In this document: piece by piece, positions 1 to 5,275 of the stretch
How positions within the stretch are numbered: position 1 is the stretch's first letter
How the letters are laid out: each line of letters opens with the position of its first letter
Assembly (NCBI GenBank): GCA_902789835.1
Contig: CADAPN010000186.1
Location: 1 to 6,586, forward strand
DNA length: 6,586 nt
Reading direction: 5' to 3'
From: Oscillospiraceae bacterium
Lineage (GTDB): Bacteria; Bacillota_A; Clostridia; Oscillospirales; Oscillospiraceae
Program-made: the position numbers and the translations under genes
Notes under the pieces: generated by a model
The model's database searches: none
What the model was told of the DNA's origin: nothing
What the model saw: only the letters and a program-made list of their open reading frames with translations

Positions 1-619
1 CAAAGCCTTCCTTCTGGATGTTGATGGCCTTGTCCGGGCGGAAGGACGGGCAGACTTTCACATCGATGGTCTTGTCGGCCGCGATGCGCCCGTGCCATTC
101 CAGGGTGTCCACGGGATCGTCGGTGGTGCCGATGAAGGCCACATTCGCCTTCTTGATGATGCCGCGCACGGTCAGGTTCGGATCCGTCCTCAGCTTCTCG
201 TTGCAGAAGTTCCAGGCCTCTTCGGCGTTTTCCACCGTCAGGGGCTTGTCATAGCCGAAAAACTGTCTCAGCTCCAGGTTGCACCAGTGATACATGGGGT
301 TTCCGATGGCCATCTCCAGCGCCTCGACAAACTTGAGGAAGCGCTCATAATCCGGCCGGTCTCCGGTGATATAATCCTCGCTGACCCCGTTGGAGCGCAT
401 AACGCGCCATTTATAGTGATCCCCGAAATAGCCGCCCTCCGGCTGCTTTCCGCCCAGCCACACCTCGACCAGGTTGTCGAAGCGGCGGTCTTCGTAGATT
501 TCTTTCGGATTGATGTGGCAGTGGTAGTCCACCAGCGGCATATGCTCTGCATAGTCGTGAAACAGGTGTTTGGCCGTCTCCGTCTCCAGCAGAAAATCTT
601 TGTCCATAAATTCTTTCAT
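1..619 (-). CDS. uxaC: Uronate (glucuronate/galacturonate) isomerase UxaC, N-terminal part, cut by window edge
   Basis: UxaC is a cytoplasmic amidohydrolase-superfamily enzyme that interconverts D-glucuronate and D-fructuronate, or D-galacturonate and D-tagaturonate, the first step of hexuronate catabolism. The first 206 residues are present, and the family is about 465-470 residues, so somewhat under half is seen. Visible hallmarks are the opening MKEFMDKDFLL, the metal-site stretch LVDYHCHINP (H33 and H35), the conserved YKWRVMRSNGV region (about 69-79), HWCNLELRQFFG (about 111-122) and the TTDDPVDTLEWH motif (about 165-176). The ATG at 619 is preferred over the ATG at 607 because a GGAGG lies 7 nt upstream (627-631). 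Only 13 bp separate it from the stop of the upstream cupin gene, so the two are almost certainly cotranscribed. No frameshift is seen in the visible part. The family assignment is confident. Whether glucuronate or galacturonate is the main substrate cannot be told. Confidence 0.95.
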   Translation of the reverse strand, partial: MKEFMDKDFLLETETAKHLFHDYAEHMPLVDYHCHINPKEIYEDRRFDNLVEVWLGGKQPEGGYFGDHYKWRVMRSNGVSEDYITGDRPDYERFLKFVEALEMAIGNPMYHWCNLELRQFFGYDKPLTVENAEEAWNFCNEKLRTDPNLTVRGIIKKANVAFIGTTDDPVDTLEWHGRIAADKTIDVKVCPSFRPDKAINIQKEGF

Positions 620-632
620 TGTTTTTCCTCCG

Positions 633-956
633 TCAGATAAAATCTTCCCGCATCGGTGTGAAAATGTCCAGAAGCGTGGTATCTTCCAGGATCTGAACGC
701 CGTGGACGACATTGGGCGCTACATAATAGGTATCCCCGGTATGAAGGACCTGATCCGGCTGCCCCTCCTCCTGGTAAACCAGGCTGCCGCTTACGATGTA
801 GCCGATCTGCTCATGGGGATGCGAGTGCTTTGCCCCCACCGCCCCTGCGGGGAACTTCAGTTCGACGGTCATCAGGTTCCGGCTGTAGGACAGCACCTTG
901 CGGGTGACGCCTCCGCCGATGTCGCGGCCGTTTATTGTTTTGTTCTCAGTAAACAC
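633..956 (-). CDS. kdgF: KdgF-like cupin, probable unsaturated-uronate linearising protein
   Basis: This is a 107-residue single-domain cupin. Motif 1 is GAKHSHPHEQIGYIVSG (41-57) with candidate metal ligands H44, H46 and Q50 or E49. Motif 2 is GDTYYVAPNVVHGV (74-87) with H85. It ends in DIFTPMREDF, giving D97, F99 and R103. From memory, KdgF proteins carry such an Asp-Phe-Arg set near the C-terminus and convert 4,5-unsaturated galacturonate or similar monouronates to the linear 5-keto-4-deoxyuronate. The location between a TRAP transporter and uxaC fits that role, but a generic sugar-binding cupin is not excluded. The start is GTG at 956: an in-frame stop lies just upstream (972-974), there is no earlier ATG, and an AAAGGA Shine-Dalgarno-like site sits about 10 nt before it. 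The protein is soluble, with no signal peptide. Cupin fold is near certain and the KdgF assignment is probable. Confidence 0.8.
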   Translation of the reverse strand: MFTENKTINGRDIGGGVTRKVLSYSRNLMTVELKFPAGAVGAKHSHPHEQIGYIVSGSLVYQEEGQPDQVLHTGDTYYVAPNVVHGVQILEDTTLLDIFTPMREDFI

Positions 957-982
957 GTTTTCTCGTTCCTTTCAATGGGAAA

Positions 983-1011
983 GGGACATAAGTGGCTCGC
1001 GCTTATGTCCC
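983..1011 (-). repeat. Perfect 10-bp inverted repeat (hairpin) between dctM and kdgF
   Basis: GGGACATAAG (983-992) pairs exactly with CTTATGTCCC (1002-1011) around a 9-nt loop. It lies 20 bp past the dctM stop and 26 bp before the kdgF GTG start. On the transcribed minus strand the stem is followed only by TTTCCC, so it is a poor intrinsic terminator. A role in mRNA stability, RNA processing or partial attenuation, setting transporter against enzyme levels, is inferred. A protein-binding operator is the alternative. Confidence 0.7.
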
Positions 1012-1031
1012 CTCATAGGATCAATCCGGAC

Positions 1032-2330
1032 TTACAGCGAGCCTGTGAGCTTCGGCAGCCAGAGGCTGATCTCCGGAATAAACGAAATCAGAATCAGCGC
1101 GACGAGCATGCAGAAATAGAAGGGCAATGTTGCCTTGACCACTTTCTCCATCGGCCGTTTTGCCACGGCAGAACCGATGAACAGCACCGCGCCGACCGGC
1201 GGCGTGAGCAGGCCGATGCCGCAGTTGAGCACCATCATGATGCCGAACTGGACCGGGTGAATTCCCACTTCCAGCGCAACCGGAAGAAGGATCGGCGTCG
1301 CGATCAGGATGATGGGCGCCATGTCCATGATCATGCCAAGGAGCAGAATGATGACGTTCAGCATCAGGATTACAACAATGCGGTTGCTGGAGATGCTGGT
1401 GATGAAGGTGGCCGCCTTGGCGGGGACGTGCAGATTGGTCAGGCAGTAGCCGAACGCACCGGAGAGGGAGATCAGGATCAGTACAATCGCCAGGGTGTCA
1501 ATGCACTGTTCCAGGCTCTTCCAGACGCCCTTCCAGTTGAGTCCTCTGTAGATATACACAGACACAATCAGCGAGTAGATGACCGCGATGGCCGCAGACT
1601 CGGTGGCCGTGAAGACGCCGCCGACAACGCCGACCACGACGATCAGCACCGCGAGCAGGGCCCAGATGGACTGGCCGATCTGCTTGATGAAGTTCTTCAG
1701 GGAGAAGGGTGCTCCCTTGGGATAATTGCGCTTTACCGAGATGATGTAGGACCCAACCATCAGGGCGATCGCAAGCAGCGCGCCGGGGACATAGCCGGCC
1801 ATGAAGAGCGCGCCGACAGAGACGCCGCCGGCCGAAGTCGCAAAAATGACCATGTTGTGGCTGGGCGGAACCAGCAGGCCTTCGCAGGAGGACGTGATCG
1901 TAACCGCGGTGGAGAAGTCCGCGTCATAGCCCTCGTCCACCATCATCGGGATCAGGATGGAGCCCAGAGAGGCTGTGTCCGCCGAAGCAGAGCCCGAAAT
2001 CCCGCCGAAGAAGTAGGACGCCACGATGTTCACCATCGCAAGGCCGCCGCGCATCCAGCCGACCAGGGAGTTTGCAAGGGCAATCAGTTTATCCGAGATT
2101 CCTCCCGTTCCCATCAGAACGCCCATTGTGATGAAGAAGGGCACCGCCATCAGTGAGAAGGACCAGACGCCCTTCACCATCTGCAGGGGCAGCACCGTCA
2201 GGTTCTGGCCCATGCTCAGCAGGCAGAGCACCGTGGAAATGCCGACGGAATAGGCGATGGGGAAACGCAGGAAGATCATAACAAGAAAGCTTCCCAGCAG
2301 GATCAGCGTCGAGAGAGTTTCACCGCTCAT
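1032..2330 (-). CDS. dctM: TRAP transporter large permease subunit DctM
   Basis: This 432-residue, highly hydrophobic protein is the 12-helix-class transport subunit of a tripartite ATP-independent periplasmic (TRAP) transporter, driving sodium- or proton-coupled uptake of carboxylate substrates. Family landmarks appear in order: RFPIAYSVG near the N-terminus (22-30), FFGGISGSASADTASLGS (107-124), the PPSHNMVIF motif (155-163), FTATESAA (240-247), GMIMDMAPI followed by ATPILLP (332-350) and GLLTPPVGA (373-381), which mark the two inverted structural repeats. The length is normal for the family. The ATG overlaps the dctQ stop codon as TAATG. An AGGAGG within the end of dctQ, about 10 nt upstream, supports this start and translational coupling. 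The substrate is not readable from this subunit, but downstream kdgF and uxaC point to a uronate. The reading frame is intact with no oddities. Confidence 0.96.
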   Translation of the reverse strand: MSGETLSTLILLGSFLVMIFLRFPIAYSVGISTVLCLLSMGQNLTVLPLQMVKGVWSFSLMAVPFFITMGVLMGTGGISDKLIALANSLVGWMRGGLAMVNIVASYFFGGISGSASADTASLGSILIPMMVDEGYDADFSTAVTITSSCEGLLVPPSHNMVIFATSAGGVSVGALFMAGYVPGALLAIALMVGSYIISVKRNYPKGAPFSLKNFIKQIGQSIWALLAVLIVVVGVVGGVFTATESAAIAVIYSLIVSVYIYRGLNWKGVWKSLEQCIDTLAIVLILISLSGAFGYCLTNLHVPAKAATFITSISSNRIVVILMLNVIILLLGMIMDMAPIILIATPILLPVALEVGIHPVQFGIMMVLNCGIGLLTPPVGAVLFIGSAVAKRPMEKVVKATLPFYFCMLVALILISFIPEISLWLPKLTGSL

Positions 2331-2881
2331 TACGCCTGAGCCTCCTTTCCTTCAGGATTCTTGAGAGTAAAGAATTCTTCAATATGCTGGAAAATCTGCT
2401 CCAGTTCGAAGATAATCATCCCAACCCCGGCCACGGGAACCGGCATGTACATCCAGATCTGGCTCAGCTTGGGGAGGGAGGAATACTTGGCGAACTTGGC
2501 GATGTTGCCGGTGGGCTTGATCACGGTATAGCCCTGTACCACCAGCACGATGCCCAGCACCAGCACAGCCACATCGGCCAGCAGATCCAGCCAGATGATT
2601 GCCTTTTTCGGCAGGTACCGGTCGAAAGCCGTCATGCGGATGTGGCTGCGCTTGCGGATGGCCAGCGTAGCCGAGAGAACCGCCATGTAAACCATCAGCG
2701 TCAGGACGATCTCTTCCCCCCAGTGCGGCGCCGTAAAGAACGGGAAATAGCGTCCGGCTACCGTGATGGAGGTGATGATGATATCCGCAATCAGAAGCAG
2801 CTTGCAGATGAAAAGCATGATTTTGTAAGCCCAGTCATAGACCGGCTTGATTTTCTCAAGCGTGCGGAAAAAAGCAGGCAT
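2330..2881 (-). CDS. dctQ: TRAP transporter small permease subunit DctQ
   Basis: This 183-residue protein has four predicted membrane helices, at about 20-43, 56-75, 94-115 and 139-161, the normal layout of the TRAP small subunit that scaffolds DctM and helps dock the binding protein. The family signature is visible: W54 with E56 and E57 just before helix 2, followed by LAIRKRSHIRM (73-83), with the Arg and His-Ile typical of DctQ. The ATG at 2881 has an AAAGGGG ribosome site 6 nt upstream. The C-terminus is charged and the stop overlaps the dctM start by one base, so dctQ and dctM are translationally coupled. It follows dctP after a 205-bp gap containing a terminator and a second strong hairpin, suggesting it is expressed at a lower level than dctP. 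Confidence 0.94.
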   Translation of the reverse strand: MPAFFRTLEKIKPVYDWAYKIMLFICKLLLIADIIITSITVAGRYFPFFTAPHWGEEIVLTLMVYMAVLSATLAIRKRSHIRMTAFDRYLPKKAIIWLDLLADVAVLVLGIVLVVQGYTVIKPTGNIAKFAKYSSLPKLSQIWMYMPVPVAGVGMIIFELEQIFQHIEEFFTLKNPEGKEAQA

Positions 2882-2934
2882 AAGAAACCCCTTTCATAAC
2901 GTGATCCCAATCCGGACAAATCGGAAATGTCAGC

Positions 2935-2965
2935 CCGTATTCCCCGCCGGAGGCGGGGAATACGG
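2935..2965 (-). repeat. Strong 14-bp perfect hairpin in the dctP-dctQ gap
   Basis: CCGTATTCCCCGCC (2935-2948) is exactly complementary to 2952-2965 around a 3-nt GGA loop. This GC-rich stem lies 53 bp upstream of the dctQ ATG. Neither side has a T-run (the minus strand continues GGCTGAC), so it is not a canonical intrinsic terminator. In the dctQMkdgF-uxaC transcript it would form a 5'-proximal structure, which could protect the downstream RNA after processing at the terminator before it. That function is inferred. Confidence 0.75.
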
Positions 2966-3014
2966 AATTATGCCATCTTGTGAAGATTATCTCTTATCAG
3001 AGTTCTGACAGCTG

Positions 3015-3048
3015 AAAAAGGGGTGCAGGGGGTTGAGCCCTGCACCCC
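3015..3048 (-). terminator. Intrinsic terminator after dctP, probably partial
   Basis: On the minus strand an 11-bp perfect stem (GGGGTGCAGGG at 3038-3048 paired with 3020-3030, loop 3031-3037) is followed directly by five T residues (3019 down to 3015). It begins 38 bp after the dctP stop. No strong promoter is apparent between it and dctQ, so dctQ and the genes beyond probably depend on readthrough, a pattern that gives excess binding protein over permease. Confidence 0.82.
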
Positions 3049-3086
3049 TGATGGGTTTATCCGTTGGGTCTTGTTTCAGTCAATTC

Positions 3087-4010
3087 TTACTGCAGAGCCA
3101 TGATCTGCTCGTAGATATCCTCCATACCGGCGATGTTCTCTTCCAGAACGCTCTTGGTGGCTTCCTGCCAGGGAGTCTTATCCTCGACTTCGATGATGGT
3201 GCAGCCCTTCTCGACCAGGGTCTTGGCAGCCTCTTCCTGCTTCTCGGTCACGGATTCCTTGCAGACCTGCATGGCATAGTCGGCAGCTTCCTGAACCATG
3301 GCCTTCTGCTCGTCAGAGAGCTTGCTGAGGCAGTTGTCGGTGGCGATCAGCTCGATGGTGCCGAGGGTGTGGCCGTCCTTCAGCAGATACGGGGCAACTT
3401 CCTGGAAGGAGTTGGACAGGTAGTTGGTGATGGGCTGCTCAGCGGCATCCACAACACCGGTCTGCAGGCTGGTGTAGAGTTCGCCGAAGGAAACCGGCGT
3501 AAAGGCAGCGCCCAGGCCCTTGACCATGCCGGTCATGATCGGGTCGTCGGACACGCGGATCTTGAGGCCCTTCAGGTCGTCGATGGTGTGGATTTCAACC
3601 TTGGAGAAGAAGTGACGGAAGCCCTCTTCGCCGTAGGCCAGGCCGTTGAAGGGCAGGCCGACTTCCTTGGACTCGGCCAGCATTTCCTTGGCCAGGTCGC
3701 TCTCGACGAAGTTCCAGTAATGATCCTCGCTGGTGAAAACATAGGGCAGGGTCAGGAAGACGCTCTTCACGGCGCCGTACTGGTTCAGGGCGAACGCGGA
3801 AATACGAACGATGTCGACAGAGGTGTCGCCGCCCAGGATGTTGGCAAGGACGGTCTTCTCATCGCCCATGACGCCGCTGGCCTGGATGTCGACCACGATG
3901 TCTCCACCGGACAGCTCTTCCAGCTTCTCTTTGAAAGCCAGAGCAACGTCACCTACGACCGTTCCTTCGATGGGGTTGACTTCCATCAGAAGTGCCAGGG
4001 TTTTTTTCAT
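3087..4010 (-). CDS. dctP: TRAP transporter solute-binding protein DctP, lacking a signal peptide
   Basis: This 307-residue DctP-family (TRAP extracytoplasmic) binding protein captures a carboxylate ligand for the DctQM permease. Landmarks are the first strand LLMEVNPIEGT (7-17), SGVMGDEKTVL (45-55), the DDLKGLKIRV segment with R152, the Arg expected to bind the ligand carboxylate, then GAAFTPVSFGELYTSLQTGV (167-186), DAAEQP (188-193) and N196. Family members are usually 320-345 residues with an export signal or lipobox. Here MKKTLALL runs directly into the mature domain, so no hydrophobic core or lipobox Cys is present. The start is solid: an AAGGAGG lies 8 nt before the ATG, and an in-frame TAG lies 14 codons upstream with no other start between. 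Either the export signal was deleted or lost in assembly, or the protein is not exported by the usual route. Fold assignment is confident. Ligand is inferred as a uronate from the neighbours. Confidence 0.93.
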   Translation of the reverse strand: MKKTLALLMEVNPIEGTVVGDVALAFKEKLEELSGGDIVVDIQASGVMGDEKTVLANILGGDTSVDIVRISAFALNQYGAVKSVFLTLPYVFTSEDHYWNFVESDLAKEMLAESKEVGLPFNGLAYGEEGFRHFFSKVEIHTIDDLKGLKIRVSDDPIMTGMVKGLGAAFTPVSFGELYTSLQTGVVDAAEQPITNYLSNSFQEVAPYLLKDGHTLGTIELIATDNCLSKLSDEQKAMVQEAADYAMQVCKESVTEKQEEAAKTLVEKGCTIIEVEDKTPWQEATKSVLEENIAGMEDIYEQIMALQ

Positions 4011-4102
4011 TTCGGTTTCCTCCTTAATAATTTTGGGTTCTGCATATTTCTATCCATTTCTTTCGAAACGGAACAGATACAAAGATAAGGTGCAAAATCA
4101 AA

Positions 4103-4131
4103 TTCACATTTTCATTCTTTTATGATATGAT
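4103..4131 (+). promoter_or_regulatory. Candidate sigma-A promoter for the YcxB-like gene
   Basis: TTCACA (4103-4108) and TATGAT (4126-4131) are separated by exactly 17 bp and lie about 90 bp upstream of the ATG at 4224. A second TATGAT overlaps just before it (4121-4126). The match is good but not perfect, and assignment is by consensus only. Confidence 0.5.
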
Positions 4132-4155
4132 ACAGGAAGAAATCTTGTTTGTTCA
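4127..4155 (-). promoter_or_regulatory. Weak candidate promoter for the dctPQM-kdgF-uxaC operon
   Basis: Read on the minus strand, TGAACA (4155-4150) and TATCAT (4132-4127) are 17 bp apart, with a leader of about 110 nt to the dctP ATG. The -10 overlaps the plus-strand -10 because the ATGATA repeat reads similarly both ways, so the two promoters could compete for polymerase. The -35 matches only 4 of 6 bases. A short TTTCGAAA palindrome at 4061-4068 within the leader is a possible but unproven operator core. Confidence 0.28.
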
Positions 4156-4223
4156 GCCTCGCTTACCGAAGCCTGGAAGATCCGGAAATCCCACGAAATT
4201 TTGATCCCCTCGGAGGTACCGTC

Positions 4224-4757
4224 ATGTCCGCTGCGCAGCAGGAAGAACTTCTTTTCCTCTCCAATATCGATCAGAAAGATTTCCTTCGCTTTGCTCTCTT
4301 CGACACCTTTCGCGTGAAGAAGCGCTGGAAGACGCCCGTGCTCTTTGCCTTGCTCATGACGGCCTTTGCTGCGGCCTGTTTTACCCTGCGTCAGAGCCGG
4401 GAGCAGGCTTTGCTGCTGAGCGGCGTACTGCTCGGGATCGGCCTTATCCTGCCGCTCGTCTGGTACCTGTGGTATCTCTCCTCTGTGAAAAAGGAAGCCC
4501 GGAAACTGGGTCTGTCCAAAAGCCGGATCGCGTACAGTCTCCTGCTTCGCGACGACGGTGTCACGGTCAGGCGAGAGAAAGAAAAAGCGGAATATGCCTG
4601 GAAGAACACCTTCATGGCCCGCCGCGTGAAAGGCTGTATCTACCTCTACGTCCTTCCGACCAGAGCTTTCCTGATGCCAAAGGCCGAGGAATCCGACGCT
4701 GCCTGGGACTTCATCTGCCGGCATCTGCCGGAGGCGAAGTGCAAAGACCTGCGGTAA
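4224..4757 (+). CDS. Two-helix membrane protein with YcxB-like C-terminal domain, function unknown
   Basis: This 177-residue protein starts at the ATG at 4224, chosen over the in-frame TTG at 4149 because GGAGGT (4212-4217) sits 6 nt upstream and the extra N-terminal residues look non-conserved. The order is a cytoplasmic-looking N-terminal segment (1-36), two membrane helices (about 37-55 and 62-86) separated by a short charged turn SRE, a basic stretch KKEARKLGLSKSR (89-101), then a C-terminal domain (about 104-170) with LLLRDDGVTV, EYAWKN, IYLYVLPTRAFLMPK and a final Trp-containing helix. This matches my picture of YcxB-like proteins in Firmicutes, whose role is unknown. It is transcribed divergently from the TRAP operon and ends in its own terminator, so it is probably a single-gene unit, with no evident link to uronate use. 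Confidence 0.8.
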   Translation: MSAAQQEELLFLSNIDQKDFLRFALFDTFRVKKRWKTPVLFALLMTAFAAACFTLRQSREQALLLSGVLLGIGLILPLVWYLWYLSSVKKEARKLGLSKSRIAYSLLLRDDGVTVRREKEKAEYAWKNTFMARRVKGCIYLYVLPTRAFLMPKAEESDAAWDFICRHLPEAKCKDLR

Positions 4758-4793
4758 ATTCACCTTGTCCACGCTGATAAATGATTGTCATTT

Positions 4794-4827
4794 ACGACTG
4801 ATATTCTAATATATCAGTCGTTTTTTT
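4794..4827 (+). terminator. Intrinsic terminator of the YcxB-like gene
   Basis: An 11-bp perfect stem (ACGACTGATAT at 4794-4804 with 4811-4821, 6-nt loop) is followed by a run of seven T residues (4821-4827). It lies 36 bp after the TAA at 4755-4757. The T-run overlaps the stop codon of the convergent asnB. For asnB the stem is not followed by T residues, so it is mainly a plus-strand terminator. A second small hairpin, TAAATGA (4778-4784) with TCATTTA (4788-4794), abuts it. Confidence 0.9.
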
Positions 4828-5275
4828 ACAAGTTGGCATTCTGCCGAAATTCCGCTGTTGTTTTTGTGCAGATCACACAAGGGGCAAAATCCGTCCTGCG
4901 GCTTTGCTCATAGGCTCTCTGCATTTTCTTCAGCTGCCTGCGGTCGAAGAGGTCCTGCTTCCGCAGGAACTCGTCGGAGAAGTACCGCCGGATCAGATCG
5001 CCGTAGTCTTCCCGCATCCACCGGGCAAACGGGATCCGGAACCCCATCTTTTTCTTTCCGATCAGTGTTTCCGGAATCTCGCGGCAGAGCAGGTCTTTCA
5101 GAATCCGCTTCTTGTTCCCATTCTGCAGTTTGAATTCCAGCGGGAGACGCAGCGCCAGCTCCACGATTCTGTAATCCAGCAGCGGAGCTCTCGTCTCAAG
5201 GGAAACGGCCATGGAAGCGCGGTCGACCTTGGTCAGCACATCGTCCGGCAGGTAGGTGCCGAGGTCATGCAGCAT
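4826..5275 (-). CDS. asnB: Asparagine synthetase AsnB, C-terminal fragment (out of frame with the N-terminal part)
   Basis: This 149-residue reading frame continues the synthetase domain of AsnB after the frame break. It opens [20 protein letters not shown] and carries the hallmark [14 protein letters not shown] (21-34), then KKRILKDLL (55-63) and [17 protein letters not shown] (74-90), all standard for the C-terminal synthetase domain. The ATG at 5275 is an internal Met of the original gene, with no ribosome site expected, so an independent product is unlikely. The final stretch, about residues 128-149 ([20 protein letters not shown]), does not resemble the usual Trp-rich AsnB end, and the stop lies inside the T-run of the facing terminator. 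The rejoined protein would be about 584 residues against roughly 610-630 for many homologues, so the end may be truncated or altered. Confidence 0.85.
   Translation of the reverse strand: MLHDLGTYLPDDVLTKVDRASMAVSLETRAPLLDYRIVELALRLPLEFKLQNGNKKRILKDLLCREIPETLIGKKKMGFRIPFARWMREDYGDLIRRYFSDEFLRKQDLFDRRQLKKMQRAYEQSRRTDFAPCVICTKTTAEFRQNANL

Noticed and set aside
268..552. Minus-strand 94-residue reading frame inside uxaC
   Set aside because: It is a different frame of the same strand. The true uxaC frame runs uninterrupted from 619 to the window edge with clear family motifs.
570..2156. A 528-residue plus-strand reading frame opposite kdgF and dctM
   Set aside because: It is antisense to well-supported genes. 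Its product is a low-complexity run of His, Asp, Arg and Gln, typical of a shadow of membrane-protein codons. No ribosome site or recognisable domain.
4007..4057. A 16-codon minus-strand reading frame (MDRNMQNPKLLRRKPK) whose TGA overlaps the dctP ATG
   Set aside because: It could look like a leader peptide or a frameshifted signal peptide, but it lacks a ribosome site, is charged rather than hydrophobic, and its end is simply the dctP ribosome site read as codons.
4061..4068. TTTCGAAA palindrome as an operator for a uronate regulator
   Set aside because: The symmetry does not extend beyond 8 bp and no regulator gene is in view, so it is only noted under the promoter entry.
3033..4088. A 351-residue plus-strand reading frame opposite dctP
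   Set aside because: Lies fully over dctP, whose family motifs and ribosome site are clear. The antisense product shows no domain and reflects codon bias.
4104..4772. A 222-residue minus-strand reading frame opposite the YcxB-like gene
   Set aside because: Charged, domainless product without a good start, crossing a strong terminator and a promoter region. The plus-strand gene has an ideal ribosome site and a recognisable domain pattern.
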